Below, one piece after another: positions 1-9,072 of a DNA stretch of 64,000 nt. The stretch lies in the NCBI RefSeq assembly GCF_009906315.1, contig NZ_JAAALL010000001.1:31154-95153 (forward strand), given 5' to 3'. The stretch comes from Kineococcus vitellinus. Its GTDB lineage: Bacteria; Actinomycetota; Actinomycetes; Actinomycetales; Kineococcaceae. The notes below the pieces were generated by a model. It worked only from the letters and a program-made list of their open reading frames with translations, searched no databases and was not told the DNA's origin. Position 1 is the first letter of the stretch. The number at the start of each line of letters is the position of its first letter. The position numbers were made by a program, and so were the translations under genes.

Positions 1-3000
1 GGTCTTGTCGGTGGTGCGCCGTGAGTACAGGTACTCCAGGCACGCCGAGGCGAAAGCCGAGTTGGACGGGTCGGCGAGGGAGGCCACACCGATGGCCTGG
101 ACGAAGGCCAGGTTGTTGTAACTCTGCGTCGGCAGACCGTTCAGCTCGTACTCGGCCTTGAAGGCCGCGGGATCCCCGCCGGTCTGGCTGCGGGCGAAGG
201 ACGCCAGCTTGTTAGCCGCCTTGCGCGCGAGCTCGTTGGCTACCGAGGGGAAGTTGAGGTACTCCAGCAGGACGCCCCAGGGGTGCCGGATGGCGTTATA
301 CGACCACTTGTAGGAGGCGCCGGGCACGACTTGGCCGGTCCGGGTGGACTCGTCGGGCACCATGCCGGTGGCGTAGGTGCGGTCGAAGTAGCCCTGGGCG
401 ATGGGGTAGTTGGTCGCGATGAACGTCTCCCAGCGGGGGTCGCTGTCGAGGACCATGTACTCGCGCAGGTGGCCGGGGCGGAAGTAGTCGGCCATGTAGC
501 GGTCGTCGGTCTTGTTCCACTGGTCGCCGTTGAGCATCACGTGGGCCGGTGCCTGGTTGGCGGGCATGAACTCGTACGCCTTGATCGCGGCGGTCATGGC
601 CTTGGCGGCGGCGGCGTAGTTGATCGCACCGTTGCTGCCGAAGATGCGGTCGGCGAAGATCAGACCAAGGGCGATGTCCTTGTCACCGTCGGTCGCTCCT
701 CCCGAGCCGGTGACGTTGCCGTTCTTGTCGACCGACCAGTTCATCAGGCCGCGCACGTTGAGGTAGCGGCGGACGTAGGCCCACAGCGCGTCGAAGCGGC
801 TCTTGGCGAGCGCGTCGTACACACCGGTAGGGAGCTGCGGGTTGCCGTAGATCGCGCAGAGGATGAGCGCGTAGCCCATGCCCTCGGACACCGTGCCCCC
901 CTCGGTGCCTGCTGCTCCAGAGACGGGGTCGCGCTGGTCGGGGCGCTTGATGCGCATCTCACCGGGACGGCAGCCCTCGGTGGTCAGGCACAGGTCCATG
1001 AAGGCGTCGTAGATGGCCCGTGAGTACTGCCGTGCCTTGGTGACGCCCATGGACGGCGGGGCGGCGGCGTCGTACCAGTCCTTGACGATGGCTCCGGCGG
1101 TGCCCGGAGTGGGTGTCGTCGGGTTGCTCGGAGTGGTGCCCGAGTCCCGTGCGTAGATCGCCGCGGAGTCGATGGTCAGGTTGAAGGGCTGCGGGGTCGA
1201 TGACGTGCGCGCTGCGATGGGGGAGCCGGTGCCGAGCACCAGGGACATGTCCAGACCGAGCGCTCCCGCTGGCTGCTTCGAGGTGTCGCTCAGCTGCCAG
1301 GCCTTGCCTCCGTCGACGTAGAAGACGATGGCGGCGGGGGTCCACTCCACGGTGAGAGTGTGCTGCACGGTGAGGTCCAGCTGCACCGTCGACTGAGTCA
1401 CCGTGGCATTGGTGTCCCGGACGTAGAAGATCACTTCGTCCGCTCCGCCGTCGCGGTGTGTGAACAGACCGATGGCGCCGTCGGCGTAGCTGGCGCTCTT
1501 CAGCTCGATCAGCGGTCCATAGCCCGGTCCCCGGTCGATCTTGGCCTTGACTTCCCAGCGGCCGTACTTCTGCAGGTTGGCTGTCTGGGTGAGGCCGCCG
1601 ACGAAGTCGCCGGTGCCGATGACCTTGAGGGCGCCGTCGGCGACGATGGCGGCCTGCCCACCGGACACGGCGGGGGTGCTAATTACCGAGTTGCGGATGA
1701 TGTGCTCCACTTGCGCGGGCCACACGGTGCCCGCGGGTGGCTCGGTGCCCAGGTCGGACGGGATCCAGTCGCCACCCTGGTTGTACGGGCCGTCGGACTC
1801 CCCGGGGACCTTGCACCAGATCCAGCCGTGACGGCGGCGGACGCCGTCCAGGCCGTTGGGGTTGTATCGAGATCGCGCGCCCAGGGCGATGCCGGAGGGG
1901 TTCTGCCAGTTCTGCGGGTTGGGTGGGGTCTTGGCGCCGTTGCGGGAGGTGTCGATGACGAAGCCGAGCTTGCCCTTGATCACCCCGTACTGGTTCTCCA
2001 GGATGTCGATGGTGCCGTTGGCGTGCGCTTCGCAGTCCAGTGTCGGGCGGAAGTTCGAGATGTTTTCGTTGATGCCGTCGCAGTCGGCGACGCCGGCCTG
2101 GGCGAGCACGGCGGCCATGTCGGCGGACCCGAGCCACTGCGAGTGTCCGTTGTCGTGGTAGACGCGTGCGTTGATGCACTTCTGGCGAATGCGCGTCACC
2201 GTCCAGCGCATGAGGGTCATGCGCGCGTCGAACTCCGCTTGGCTGATGCGGCCCTCGCGGAGCATGCCGAGGACCTGCGGCAGACCGTCGGGCTCCAGCA
2301 GGATGACGGTGTAGGCGTTGCCGATGGCGTCCAGCTGCTCGTCGATCCACTGCTTGTACTGCGCCTCGTTGGCGGCCCCGCCGGCCGCCGCGCCCCCGTA
2401 GTCGCGGCTGACGATGTTGTAGAAGATGAAGACGTTGCGCTGCCCCAGCGCTGTGGCCGCCTCCACGACGCGCCGCGTGATCCCGGACCCCAGCGGGATC
2501 CAGTCGACCGCGAGCCACTTGGCTCCCGGGGTGGCGACGATGTAGTCGACGCCCGACACGATGACGGGATCACTGAACTGACTGCGGATGGTGCCGACGG
2601 TGTTGTCCGGGTCCGCCCACAGGTGCCAGCCGTCGGTGGCCGGCTGACTGCTGCCACCCCCGGCGCCGTTGCTGTAGGGGCGCCAGCGGTTGGTGTTGAG
2701 CGAAGATCCGGTGAAGTCGTCGAAGTCGACGAGGGAGAAGCCGCTGGGCGCCGTGGGTGTGGTCGGCGTCGGAGTGGTGGGCTGCTCCACCTCCGGAATC
2801 GTCGGCGCCGTGGTGGTCCCGGCCAGTCCGGGCTGCATGATGCCCGCTGCCAGCATGGAGGCCATGGCGGCGGTGGAGACGCTGAAGTAGTTCTGCTCGT
2901 TGTCGTTGGCCAGCCAGGTCATCCCGTCGGCTGTCCACTGCGACAGGCTTGAGTCGGTCAGCCCACCGATCGTGTACGCCTGCATGTAGGTGGCGTTGAT

Positions 3001-4641
3001 GTACGGGGTGCCGTTGCCGCCGACGTAGGAGTAGTCCATGGCAGGTTCGGCCTGCTGGGCGGCCACGTTGCCGTTGGCGCGCTCCTTCTGCTTCGTCGCC
3101 AGGCGCATGGGCATGTTCTTGGCCAGTGCGTCAGTGTTGGGGCCGTTCCAGACATAGTCGGCCGTGATGCGCCAGGGGTAGCGCGTGTTGTTGTAGCCGA
3201 ACTTGGCCTCGCCGCTGGGGGAGCCGTCTTCCTTGATGTCGGTCTGCAGACCGTAGGGGTTGGACTTCGCGCCGCTGTAGAAGGTGCCCAGCGCGAGCGG
3301 GAAGTTCCTGGCGATGATGTCCAGCCAGCGGGAGTCCCCCGTGTGCCGGTAGAACTCGCGGAACCAGCCCGGTGCGAAGTAGTCGGGGTAGTAGCTGTAG
3401 CCGACGGACTCGTAGCCCCAGTAGTCACCGTTGACGTAGAGGTTGCCGCGACTGCTGTAGCTGAGCGGGATGATCTCCTTGGCGAGGATGGCGTTGATGT
3501 ACTTCGTCGCCTCGGCGCCGTAGTCGATGCCCGTCGCGTTGCCCCACAGGCGCGAGGCCCACACGAGCGCGAGGGCGATGTCGAAGTCGCCGTCGCTGGC
3601 GCCGCCGCTGCCGCGCTTGGTGCCGTCGGGCCCGATGTACCAGTGCATCAGGCCGTTCTCGTCCAGGTAGTACTTCACGTATCGCCAGAAGCGGTCGAAC
3701 CAGGTCTTGGCCTCAGGGTCGTAGATGCCGGACCCGAGTTGGGAGTTGCCGAAGCCGACGGTGGCGAGCATGCCGTAGCCCATGCCCTCGGACACCGTGC
3801 AGTTACGGACGTTCTCACCCCCGAAGCCCTGATCGGGTGCGTAGACACGAGCCATGCCGGCGGTTGGGACGCCGCTGGTGGTCCAGGTGAAGGCCTTGAA
3901 CTTGTCGTAGCGGTTGCGGGCCTGCTGGCGCAGCAGCGCGAGGCTGGCGTTGGGTCGGACGCCGTAGGGGTACCAGTCGGCCAGGGTGATCCCGGTGCCC
4001 GCTGCCCCGGAGCCTCCCGAAGACCCATCGGTGCTGCCGGTGGACCCGCCGCCAGTAGCGGTCACGGCGTTGTCCCACGTCGACACGCTCGCGTGCCGGG
4101 TGCCTGTCCACGCGTACGTGTTGCCCGGGGTGTTGATCGTTGGCGCTACGTCTGGGGTGTCCCCATCGAAGTAAGGCTGCACTGCCGTACCTGCAGAAAG
4201 CACGAAGTTGGTGAACCACACGCAGCCGTGGCTGGTGACGCCGTATGACCCGAGGCCGAAGCTGATCTCGATGCTCTGCCGAGACGACAGGGTGAAGGTG
4301 AGAGAGTCTCGCGTCCACGGCCGGTTGGCGGTGTAGTGGCGCTGGCCGTAGACGGTGGACGCTGTGTTGCGCACGTACAGGTGGCCGTTCTCCACCAGGC
4401 CGTTGGTCTGCGCCTCCCAGCGCAGGGTGTACGTGCCTGCATCAAGCTGGCCGCGGAAGACGAAGGCTCCGGCATCGCCGGACTGGCCGTCGTAGAAGAA
4501 CAGCTTGTAGGTGGTGCCGCCGTTCGGCCCCTCGGTGGGTTGGCGCTCCAGCTTGAAGTTGTTGTTCCCGCCGTGAGTGACAAGACCGGCGAGGTTCAGG
4601 CCCGCCCTCGGGTTGGGGATGAGGTTACGGACAATTGGCAC
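1..4641 (-). CDS. Giant tail-associated multi-glycosidase (GH8 - GH6 - lectin-like - GH8), 3' end beyond window
   Basis: One uninterrupted frame of at least 1547 codons runs off the left edge. The GTG start lies 10 bp after the preceding gene. Residues 1-190 look like the N-terminal module of actinophage tail proteins (RNLIPNPRAG, YFDGDTP, YAWTGT). Residues ~230-600 are a GH8 endoglucanase-like domain (VSEGMGYGM, candidate acid Glu285; GGASDGDFDIA). After a Pro/Thr linker, ~640-965 is a GH6 domain (SRDYGG, LLEPDG, VIDTSRNG, KVPGESDG). Residues ~985-1150 form a concanavalin-like module. After a second linker a second GH8 domain starts (~1185; VSEGMGYAL, Glu1253; GGATDGDKDIA). GH8 and GH6 enzymes usually cut beta-1,4-glucans. 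Position at the distal end of the baseplate operon suggests a virion tail enzyme. Host polymer and virion location are inferred. Confidence 0.88.
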   Translation of the reverse strand, partial: MPIVRNLIPNPRAGLNLAGLVTHGGNNNFKLERQPTEGPNGGTTYKLFFYDGQSGDAGAFVFRGQLDAGTYTLRWEAQTNGLVENGHLYVRNTASTVYGQRHYTANRPWTRDSLTFTLSSRQSIEISFGLGSYGVTSHGCVWFTNFVLSAGTAVQPYFDGDTPDVAPTINTPGNTYAWTGTRHASVSTWDNAVTATGGGSTGSTDGSSGGSGAAGTGITLADWYPYGVRPNASLALLRQQARNRYDKFKAFTWTTSGVPTAGMARVYAPDQGFGGENVRNCTVSEGMGYGMLATVGFGNSQLGSGIYDPEAKTWFDRFWRYVKYYLDENGLMHWYIGPDGTKRGSGGASDGDFDIALALVWASRLWGNATGIDYGAEATKYINAILAKEIIPLSYSSRGNLYVNGDYWGYESVGYSYYPDYFAPGWFREFYRHTGDSRWLDIIARNFPLALGTFYSGAKSNPYGLQTDIKEDGSPSGEAKFGYNNTRYPWRITADYVWNGPNTDALAKNMPMRLATKQKERANGNVAAQQAEPAMDYSYVGGNGTPYINATYMQAYTIGGLTDSSLSQWTADGMTWLANDNEQNYFSVSTAAMASMLAAGIMQPGLAGTTTAPTIPEVEQPTTPTPTTPTAPSGFSLVDFDDFTGSSLNTNRWRPYSNGAGGGSSQPATDGWHLWADPDNTVGTIRSQFSDPVIVSGVDYIVATPGAKWLAVDWIPLGSGITRRVVEAATALGQRNVFIFYNIVSRDYGGAAAGGAANEAQYKQWIDEQLDAIGNAYTVILLEPDGLPQVLGMLREGRISQAEFDARMTLMRWTVTRIRQKCINARVYHDNGHSQWLGSADMAAVLAQAGVADCDGINENISNFRPTLDCEAHANGTIDILENQYGVIKGKLGFVIDTSRNGAKTPPNPQNWQNPSGIALGARSRYNPNGLDGVRRRHGWIWCKVPGESDGPYNQGGDWIPSDLGTEPPAGTVWPAQVEHIIRNSVISTPAVSGGQAAIVADGALKVIGTGDFVGGLTQTANLQKYGRWEVKAKIDRGPGYGPLIELKSASYADGAIGLFTHRDGGADEVIFYVRDTNATVTQSTVQLDLTVQHTLTVEWTPAAIVFYVDGGKAWQLSDTSKQPAGALGLDMSLVLGTGSPIAARTSSTPQPFNLTIDSAAIYARDSGTTPSNPTTPTPGTAGAIVKDWYDAAAPPSMGVTKARQYSRAIYDAFMDLCLTTEGCRPGEMRIKRPDQRDPVSGAAGTEGGTVSEGMGYALILCAIYGNPQLPTGVYDALAKSRFDALWAYVRRYLNVRGLMNWSVDKNGNVTGSGGATDGDKDIALGLIFADRIFGSNGAINYAAAAKAMTAAIKAYEFMPANQAPAHVMLNGDQWNKTDDRYMADYFRPGHLREYMVLDSDPRWETFIATNYPIAQGYFDRTYATGMVPDESTRTGQVVPGASYKWSYNAIRHPWGVLLEYLNFPSVANELARKAANKLASFARSQTGGDPAAFKAEYELNGLPTQSYNNLAFVQAIGVASLADPSNSAFASACLEYLYSRRTTDKT

Positions 4642-4651
4642 AGCGCCCCAA

Positions 4652-5056
4652 TTACTCCGACTCGAAGATCAGCGCGCCTGCAGGCCAGATCACCGGCTGG
4701 TTGGCCGGGATATCGATTCCCCCACCCGGGAAAAGGTGCGCTTCCAGGATGATGCCCGTGCCGGTCTGCGCCGTGTTGGTGCCCCATCCCTTGGCGTTGC
4801 CCCAGGAGGCCGTGCTGGTGCCCTGGTTGATGTCGCTGGTGTTAGCAACGAGGCCGGTGCCGTTGGGTGTCGGGAAGGCTGAGCTGACGTTGACGCGGTT
4901 GTAGCCGCCGCCGGCAACCTCCACGCCACCCGTTCCGTCTTCGTTGGGCATGACGGTAAAGATCATCAGCCAGGGGGTGATCGGCAGTGTGATGCTGAGC
5001 GGTTTTCCGAGGCGGAGCTTCAGGATTTCGTTCTCTAGGAAGTTGAGTGCAGACAC
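4652..5056 (-). CDS. Small tail fibre/baseplate accessory protein
   Basis: A 134-residue protein. GTG at 5056 is chosen because it follows the baseplate J stop by 4 bp with an AAGG upstream; a longer reading would overlap that gene heavily. The start (SALNFLENEILKLRLGK) and the EVAGGGYNRV and WPAGALIF stretches match the short tail proteins often found next to baseplate genes in actinophages, which fold as small beta-rich fibre components. It sits between the baseplate wedge and the giant tail enzyme, so it may help attach that enzyme. Family assignment is by pattern only. Confidence 0.7.
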   Translation of the reverse strand: MSALNFLENEILKLRLGKPLSITLPITPWLMIFTVMPNEDGTGGVEVAGGGYNRVNVSSAFPTPNGTGLVANTSDINQGTSTASWGNAKGWGTNTAQTGTGIILEAHLFPGGGIDIPANQPVIWPAGALIFESE

Positions 5057-5060
5057 GGGC

Positions 5061-6188
5061 TCAGCCTTGTTCGACGGTGATGTTGACGGTGCCAGCCTGC
5101 ACAAGTGCGGCGACACCCTCCAGAAAGATGTTATCGGTGGGGTTCACGAGAGCATCGACATAGTCGACGCCCGGGACATTGGAAAGGAGCTGGACCAGCT
5201 CGTTGTAACGGACCACCACGTCCCAGTCCCATGAGGCGGGGCTGAGGTAGGAGCGCACAGCAGCAGCGGCGTCCGCGCGCACGGCCTCCACGTCGAAGCC
5301 GGGGAAGGCCTTCAGGGTGGCTGTCACATCGACCGTGGTGATCGACGGGTTGATCGCGTAGACGACGAAGTTGGCCTCTCGCTGTGACTCGAGCAGCGCA
5401 GTCACGGCATTGCGGACGACCGTGCCGACCGGGTTCCCCGCAGGATCGACCACGGCGACCGAGATGGTCCGCTCGTTGTCCATCCGGCCGTTGGCCGGGC
5501 TGTAGCCGTCGATGGCGAAGGCGCGATCCACTCCCGGCACATCGAGCGCGAGCGTGGCGAAGTCTTGCGGAACGATGGGCCGCGGGGCCAGCAGCTTGAG
5601 GCGGGCCTGGAGGCGGTTGAGGTACTCGGCGTCGGTCTCCGCGTCCTCACCGCCCACCGGCAGGGTGGTCGATGTGACGGACTTGACGAAGGTCAGGGCG
5701 TCCATGAGCTGCAGGGGCCCGATCGGCAGGTTGTTGTACGCCTCGCCCGGCTGGACCGACTCCACGTTGATGTACACCTGCGAGAAGCCCGCCGGCACCG
5801 TAGCGGTGCTGAGGGTGCGGAAGAAGGCGAAGGTGTTGTTGCCGAGCGCGTAGCCGATGAGGGTGCCACCGGGGATGGAGTACCCCGAGTCGTCGGTGAC
5901 CTCCCAGCTGGTCCGCATCCGGGCGTACGCGGCGTCCACGGGCGGGACGTTGAGCATGGTGCGCCCGAAGTCCCGGTAGATGCTCCGCGGGACCCGGCTG
6001 GCCACGTCTCGGTTCTCCGCGATGGCGCGGCAGATGACCTCGATCATGGCCACGTCGAGCTGCCCCTCACGGGGTACCCAATCGGGGAAGACCGCAGCCA
6101 TCGCTTGCAGGGTGCGGGCCGCCAAGGCGCTGGAGTCGGTACTGAGGGCGGTGAAGGCGCCGTCGTCGCCTACGTCGATGTAGCTCAC
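5061..6188 (-). CDS. Baseplate J-like wedge protein
   Basis: A 375-residue protein resembling gpJ/gp47 baseplate wedge proteins. It has an N-terminal helical part, a central SGYSIPGGTLIGY beta segment, a GGEDAETDAEYLNRLQ stretch typical of the family, and a C-terminal part with repeated beta-alpha units. The start overlaps the stop of the gp25-like gene by 4 bp. Wedge proteins join the central hub to the tail fibres in contractile tails. Order (gp25-like, J-like, fibre) matches P2-type baseplate operons. Confidence 0.88.
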   Translation of the reverse strand: MSYIDVGDDGAFTALSTDSSALAARTLQAMAAVFPDWVPREGQLDVAMIEVICRAIAENRDVASRVPRSIYRDFGRTMLNVPPVDAAYARMRTSWEVTDDSGYSIPGGTLIGYALGNNTFAFFRTLSTATVPAGFSQVYINVESVQPGEAYNNLPIGPLQLMDALTFVKSVTSTTLPVGGEDAETDAEYLNRLQARLKLLAPRPIVPQDFATLALDVPGVDRAFAIDGYSPANGRMDNERTISVAVVDPAGNPVGTVVRNAVTALLESQREANFVVYAINPSITTVDVTATLKAFPGFDVEAVRADAAAAVRSYLSPASWDWDVVVRYNELVQLLSNVPGVDYVDALVNPTDNIFLEGVAALVQAGTVNITVEQG

Positions 6189-6661
6189 AGCTGGTCCCAG
6201 GTCATGCCCATGTCGTTCCAGGTCAGGGTGCCCAACCCGTTCCAGGTGACGCCGACGGGCAGCGAGCCATCGTCTTCGCCGTCATCGGGGACGCTCGGCG
6301 TCGGGGTGGTGATGGCGATCCCTCCGCCTGGGGTGTCCAATACCTCGATCAGAGGCCGAACGCTGACGGTCACCCGCCGGATCGACGGGTCGATGGAGTC
6401 GACAGCGGAGTCCAGGGTCACCTCCGCCCGCGGCTCCCAGTCGCCGAGCTCGTTGGCGATGGTGTCCAGCGCTTCCTGCGCCGGAGCACCGAAGGCCATG
6501 TCGGGAATGCCGAATGTCGGTGCCTCCAGACGGTGCCCCTGGGGAGTGCCCATGTACGTGGCCACGCACTGGCTGATGTCCTCGTAGGAGTCCTGCTCCA
6601 CCACCGCAGCGCTGCCGCCGAGGCCTATCTGGAAAGGAACGCGCAGGTGAGGGATCGCCAT
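6185..6661 (-). CDS. gp25/W-like baseplate wedge protein
   Basis: A 158-residue protein of the gp25 / P2 gpW group. It contains VATYMGTPQGHRLEAPTFGI, which corresponds to the conserved stretch around the start of the small lysozyme-like fold, followed by helices and two beta strands. The C-terminal ~40 residues (after VPDDGEDDGS) are an extra acidic tail. It lies just upstream of the J-like gene with a 4-bp overlap. It should be part of the wedge that triggers sheath contraction. Confidence 0.82.
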   Translation of the reverse strand: MAIPHLRVPFQIGLGGSAAVVEQDSYEDISQCVATYMGTPQGHRLEAPTFGIPDMAFGAPAQEALDTIANELGDWEPRAEVTLDSAVDSIDPSIRRVTVSVRPLIEVLDTPGGGIAITTPTPSVPDDGEDDGSLPVGVTWNGLGTLTWNDMGMTWDQL

Positions 6662-6665
6662 ACGG

Positions 6666-6944
6666 TCACGACTTTACTTGCCAGCCGATCAACCAGGCGG
6701 GATTGCTTTCGCTGCCGGTGAAGATGACCAGGCATTGGTCGCCGGGCTGAGGTGGCTGGTCGCTGCGAGTGAAGGGCATCGGGCCGAAGAAGAAGTCGGG
6801 AGAGAAGCCATCGAGCGTGACCCGCGCAGTCGTGGCGGTCACGTCCAAGACTGTTCCGGACACCGGGCCGATGGGTCGTGACCGCTTGCTCTTGTTGGCA
6901 CCGCCGGACAGGTAGGTGGTGAAGGCATCGCCGAGGTCGCTCAT
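6666..6944 (-). CDS. Small baseplate hub/spike OB-fold protein
   Basis: A 92-residue protein. SGTVLDVTATTARVTLDGFSP and PGDQCLVIFTGSESNPAWLIGW form a short beta-barrel pattern like the OB domain of gpV-type hub or spike proteins. It lacks the long C-terminal beta-helix of a full spike. It overlaps the start side of the hub/peptidase gene by 4 bp and precedes the gp25-like gene. It probably fits under the hub; the fold assignment is inference. Confidence 0.6.
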   Translation of the reverse strand: MSDLGDAFTTYLSGGANKSKRSRPIGPVSGTVLDVTATTARVTLDGFSPDFFFGPMPFTRSDQPPQPGDQCLVIFTGSESNPAWLIGWQVKS

Positions 6945-8425
6945 TCGCTCCCCAGAAGCAGTAGCGGAAGCGGGTTCACTGGCGACCCCAGCTTGCGGAT
7001 CTCAAAATGCAAATGCACCCCAGTAGCGGTGCCGGTCTGCCCGGCACCGCCGATGATGTCGCCCTTCTTGACCGCCATGCCGTTGCGGCACCGGATCCGG
7101 TTCAGGTGCCCGTACCGGGTCTCGTAGACGAGCGGGCCTGCGGCCTTGGTGCCGTTGTGCTTGATGTAGACGACGTTGCCGTAGCCGCTTTGCTGGCCGG
7201 CGAAGGTCACCACGCCATCGTGGCTGGCCGTGACGGCCTGGTTGAGGCTGGCGTTGATGTCGATGCCCTGGTGCTGGGAGCTGGCGCCCTTGGTGGGGCT
7301 GGAGCGTGCACCGAAGCCCGAGTTGATGCGGTGGTCACCGCCGATGGGCCAGGCCCAGAAGTTGGAGGTCGGTGCTCCCGCACCCCCGGTGACGGTGGTC
7401 CCGGCGCCACCACCGGCCAGGTTGGCGAAGTAGTTGGCATCCAGGCCTGCCTCGGCCGCGCCTGCGGCTGGCTCGGGTGGCGGGTCAGGCTCGGGCAGCT
7501 CGGGCTCGGGGAACTTGATGGTGACCGAAGACTGCTCGGCGAACAGGTCGCGCTCGATCTGGGAGACGAACCACTTGCCGTCGGCGGGTCCGAGGTCGAA
7601 CAGCTCCACGGTCGTGCCGGCGGGGGAGTCCCAGCGGCTGGTGATCAAGTCGTAGGTGCCCTCGGACATGGGCTTGCCCACGTCCCAGTCGAAGTTGACG
7701 AAGCCGATGCCTGCGGAGAACTCGCGCACGTCGTAGACGGCGGGACCATTGACGTAGGCGGAGTCCGGGCCGAGGTTGAGGGTGCCCTTGTCGACGTAGC
7801 ACCGCCAGTTGATCTCGGCGAACCAGCGCTTGATCGCTGTCCAGGTGTCCTCACGGTTGTCGTCGGTGATCTCGGATGCCTTCTCCCGCGACGTGGCGGG
7901 TATCCGGGAGGCCCCACCGGAGAAGTAGTCCTCGACGATGCCCGAGGCAGGTTCGGAGCTGCTGGTCTCAGTGGCCACGGCGGTCAAGGTGCCGCGGGCT
8001 AGCTCGGTCTTGACCCGCTCGGTGTTGTTGTTCGACACCGCCACGACTGCCCACGGGATCTCGCTCATGAGCTCGCGCGCCGCCTCCACGCGGGTGACGC
8101 TGCCCGCGGCGAACTTCCGCGGCTCGTTGTGCCGACGCATCTCGGCAACCAGCAGGTCCTCCATGGTCAAGGTCAGGCTGTCACCGTCCTTGTCCACCCC
8201 GGCTAGCTCAAAGGAGTGGTCATCAACCTGCGCTGTGATGCGCTTGGAGAGCATCCCGGACTTCAGCAGCGTCCGCTCCGGGTCGAAGATCCGCAGGCTG
8301 AGCGTCGATGCTCCGTCCGTGGTGCGGGTCACCGAGGCGGACTCCACGTTGCGCCCGATGTCGGCGACCTGGCCGCCGTCGGCAATGAGCGTCATGCCGT
8401 CGGGTAGGAAGTTGAGGTCCTCCAT
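6941..8425 (-). CDS. Baseplate hub protein with C-terminal M23 peptidase
   Basis: A 494-residue protein. The first ~340 residues resemble gpD/gp27-type hub proteins found after a LysM tail protein. The last ~130 residues are an M23 (lysostaphin/LytM-like) zinc endopeptidase: HQGIDI, RYGHLN and HLHFE carry the usual zinc and catalytic histidines and aspartate. A Gly/Ala-rich linker separates the parts. M23 enzymes cut peptide bridges in peptidoglycan, so this is the likely tail lysin used during DNA injection. It overlaps its neighbours by 1-4 bp. Confidence 0.88.
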   Translation of the reverse strand: MEDLNFLPDGMTLIADGGQVADIGRNVESASVTRTTDGASTLSLRIFDPERTLLKSGMLSKRITAQVDDHSFELAGVDKDGDSLTLTMEDLLVAEMRRHNEPRKFAAGSVTRVEAARELMSEIPWAVVAVSNNNTERVKTELARGTLTAVATETSSSEPASGIVEDYFSGGASRIPATSREKASEITDDNREDTWTAIKRWFAEINWRCYVDKGTLNLGPDSAYVNGPAVYDVREFSAGIGFVNFDWDVGKPMSEGTYDLITSRWDSPAGTTVELFDLGPADGKWFVSQIERDLFAEQSSVTIKFPEPELPEPDPPPEPAAGAAEAGLDANYFANLAGGGAGTTVTGGAGAPTSNFWAWPIGGDHRINSGFGARSSPTKGASSQHQGIDINASLNQAVTASHDGVVTFAGQQSGYGNVVYIKHNGTKAAGPLVYETRYGHLNRIRCRNGMAVKKGDIIGGAGQTGTATGVHLHFEIRKLGSPVNPLPLLLLGSE

Positions 8426-9072
8426 CAGGCAGGCACCTTGAGGACTTGGCCCACCTTGAGGCTTCGCGGATCACGGACGCCCGACGCGTTGGCAATGTCC
8501 TGCCACCGGGCTGAGGAGCCGTACATCTTCTGCGCGATGCCGCTCAGGGTGTCCCCGGCCTTCACGGTGTACGTGCGCTCCCCGCCCGACGATCCGGTCG
8601 ATGCTGCCGCTGGCGGTGCTGCAGCTGCCGCGGGGGAGCTGTTGTGCACGACGACCTGAGGCGCGTTGTGCTGGCGGAAGGTCAGCGTCATGGACTGACG
8701 ACACCTTCGCCCGTCGTCGCGGTACTCGTCGTCGTCCTGGTACTCGATGCCCACAAGAATCCAGGCGAGGTCGGTGCGCTTGACGTTGGGGCCGGCGAGG
8801 CGCAGCACGTCGGGGATCTTGGGCGTGGGGATGCGCCGGTCCTCGATCAGCTTGATGATCGGCTCGATGTCGCCGTCGGGGTACTGGTCGATGGCCACGT
8901 CGATGGTCTGCTCGAACAGCTCCACGCCCGAGAAGTGGGTGTAGGCGTACGTGCGGGGACGGTCGATAGAGTCCCACACGGCGCCGCCAGCACTGATGTA
9001 CGGCGCTCGCTCGCCCAGGTCCACGGAGATGACGAACGGGCCAGTGGCCAGGAAGATGCCCAGCTTGCTCAT
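8425..9072 (-). CDS. LysM tail/baseplate protein (gp53-like)
   Basis: A 215-residue protein. The first ~135 residues match the tail protein that normally follows the tape measure in myoviruses. A Pro/Ala/Ser linker then leads to one complete C-terminal LysM domain (YTVKAGDTLSGIAQKMYG, ending LKVGQVLKVPA). LysM domains bind peptidoglycan or similar glycans. It lies between the tape measure and the hub and overlaps both slightly, which fits a hub-to-tube connector. Confidence 0.85.
   Translation of the reverse strand: MSKLGIFLATGPFVISVDLGERAPYISAGGAVWDSIDRPRTYAYTHFSGVELFEQTIDVAIDQYPDGDIEPIIKLIEDRRIPTPKIPDVLRLAGPNVKRTDLAWILVGIEYQDDDEYRDDGRRCRQSMTLTFRQHNAPQVVVHNSSPAAAAAPPAAASTGSSGGERTYTVKAGDTLSGIAQKMYGSSARWQDIANASGVRDPRSLKVGQVLKVPA

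Noticed and set aside
1360..2952. Long plus-strand reading frame opposite the giant tail gene
   Set aside because: It is antisense to clear GH6 and lectin-like coding sequence. Its protein is low complexity (Val/Gly/Asp-rich), typical of GC-rich shadow frames. The same holds for 283-1023, 3343-4248, 5565-6587, 7007-8002, 15803-17065 and 33985-34983.
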